A stretch of DNA of 64,000 bases from positions 1,302,001-1,366,000 of the forward strand of contig NZ_CP128187.1 in the NCBI RefSeq assembly GCF_035207705.1, written 5' to 3'. Below the pieces are notes generated by a model. That model searched no databases, was not told the origin of the DNA, and saw only the letters and a list, made by a program, of their open reading frames with translations. Source of the stretch: Maribacter sp. BPC-D8. GTDB lineage: Bacteria; Bacteroidota; Bacteroidia; Flavobacteriales; Flavobacteriaceae. This document shows, piece after piece, positions 63,554 to 64,000 of the stretch. Made by a program: the position numbers and the translations under genes. Positions within the stretch are counted from its first letter, which is position 1, and each line of letters starts with the position of its first letter.

Positions 63554-64000
63554 ATGAAAACCAGAATTCTACAATTATCATTGTTTATCATTATAACTTT
63601 TAACCAAATGGCTTTTGCCCAAGATCAATTTAAGGTGTTGTTATTTACAGTACAAGACACCTGGCATTATGAGTGCATACCTAGTGCAGTAGATGCTTTC
63701 CATAAAATGGCAGCAGAACAACAGTTTAAATTCGATTGGACCCAAAACCCAGAAGACCTAGCCGAAAAATTACCATCTTACGATGTGGTTGTATTTTTAA
63801 ATGCTAATACAGATAATTTAAACAATGAACAGCTTGATGTTTTAAAAGCGCACCTACACAATGGTAAAGGTTTTGTGGGAGTCCATTCCACATCTGATAG
63901 TGATATTAGAAACCTTTGGTTCGATAATCTAGTGGGCGGAGTTTTTAAGGATCATCCTCAATTTCAAACTGCTGTATTAACCAATCATGATTCTAATTTT
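63554..64000 (+). CDS. ThuA-like domain protein, cut by the window end
   Basis: 149 codons are visible. Signal peptide to ~23 (MAFAQ), then QFKVLLFTVQDTWHYE, DVVVFLNANTDNLNNEQLDV and GKGFVGVHSTSDSDI, the ThuA pattern. ThuA-type proteins are glutamine-amidotransferase-like folds linked to trehalose and other sugar use, and they often sit next to isomerase-type genes as here. The 3' end lies beyond the window. Confidence 0.88.
   Translation, partial: MKTRILQLSLFIIITFNQMAFAQDQFKVLLFTVQDTWHYECIPSAVDAFHKMAAEQQFKFDWTQNPEDLAEKLPSYDVVVFLNANTDNLNNEQLDVLKAHLHNGKGFVGVHSTSDSDIRNLWFDNLVGGVFKDHPQFQTAVLTNHDSNF

Overview
The window looks like chromosomal DNA from a marine-type member of the Flavobacteriaceae (Bacteroidota). 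The base composition is AT-rich. Promoter-like sites follow the Bacteroidota TTG-N20-TAnnTTTG pattern. The primary sigma factor is the short Bacteroidota form. Lipoproteins, YaiO-type barrels and DUF6155/DUF2461/Coa1-like families are typical of this group. No tRNA, rRNA, CRISPR array or intact transposase was seen.

Left part (1-13.3 kb): long mosaics of one dispersed repeat family (called R1 here; 1-815, 3765-4005, 4681-5365) separate small accessory genes: an XAC2610-like protein, lipoproteins, and a DUF6891-like protein. A PLP-dependent cysteine-synthase/cystathionine-synthase-like enzyme (5444-6424) converges on a long Cys/Met-type PLP enzyme (6412-8274). A run of orphan genes follows, including a SUFU-domain protein, and then a TlpA/ResA-like thioredoxin lipoprotein (12114-13301).

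The most unusual region is 13.3-21.8 kb. The tlpA-like gene (+) and a glycosyltransferase gene (-, 21772-23040) point at each other. The 8.4 kb between their stop codons is a series of one- or two-gene units. These units are separated by degenerate copies of the last ~17 codons of the glycosyltransferase gene, one degenerate copy of the 3' end of the tlpA-like gene, and a conserved ~85 bp repeat (R2). The units carry a lipoprotein, a Crp-like regulator with an SDR protein, membrane proteins, a 3-hydroxyisobutyrate-dehydrogenase-like enzyme and an acyltransferase. A 3'-terminal group II intron remnant also lies here. No recombinase is in the window. A second, weaker array of the same kind (repeat R3) lies at 55.5-60.1 kb.

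Middle part (23-40 kb): another R1 mosaic, a DEAH helicase, a hydroxyacid dehydrogenase, a DUF6155 protein and RpoD with a strong terminator. Converging on rpoD is a possible two-peptide transcription unit (28210-27975, minus strand) encoding related 32- and 33-residue peptides. A six-gene minus-strand operon (39543-29937) follows: hybrid histidine kinase with HPt, receiver, membrane-anchored HEAT protein, GT2 synthase, LtaS/BcsG-like phosphotransferase with TPRs, and TPR-YaiO outer-membrane barrel. It reads as a synthase-dependent envelope glycan system with a phospho-decoration step. It converges on an ILEI-GDPD fusion gene.

Right part (40-64 kb): mostly housekeeping genes. These are an M19 dipeptidase, a thioesterase, DUF2461, cysE-cysM with a terminator, CorA, a TruA-like enzyme, an OmpR/HK pair, a Calx-beta-like lipoprotein and a MoxR/Coa1-like/vWA trio. 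The second accessory array comes next. The window ends in a sugar-related cluster (SMP-30/NHL-like propeller, sugar isomerase/epimerase, ThuA-like protein cut by the window edge).
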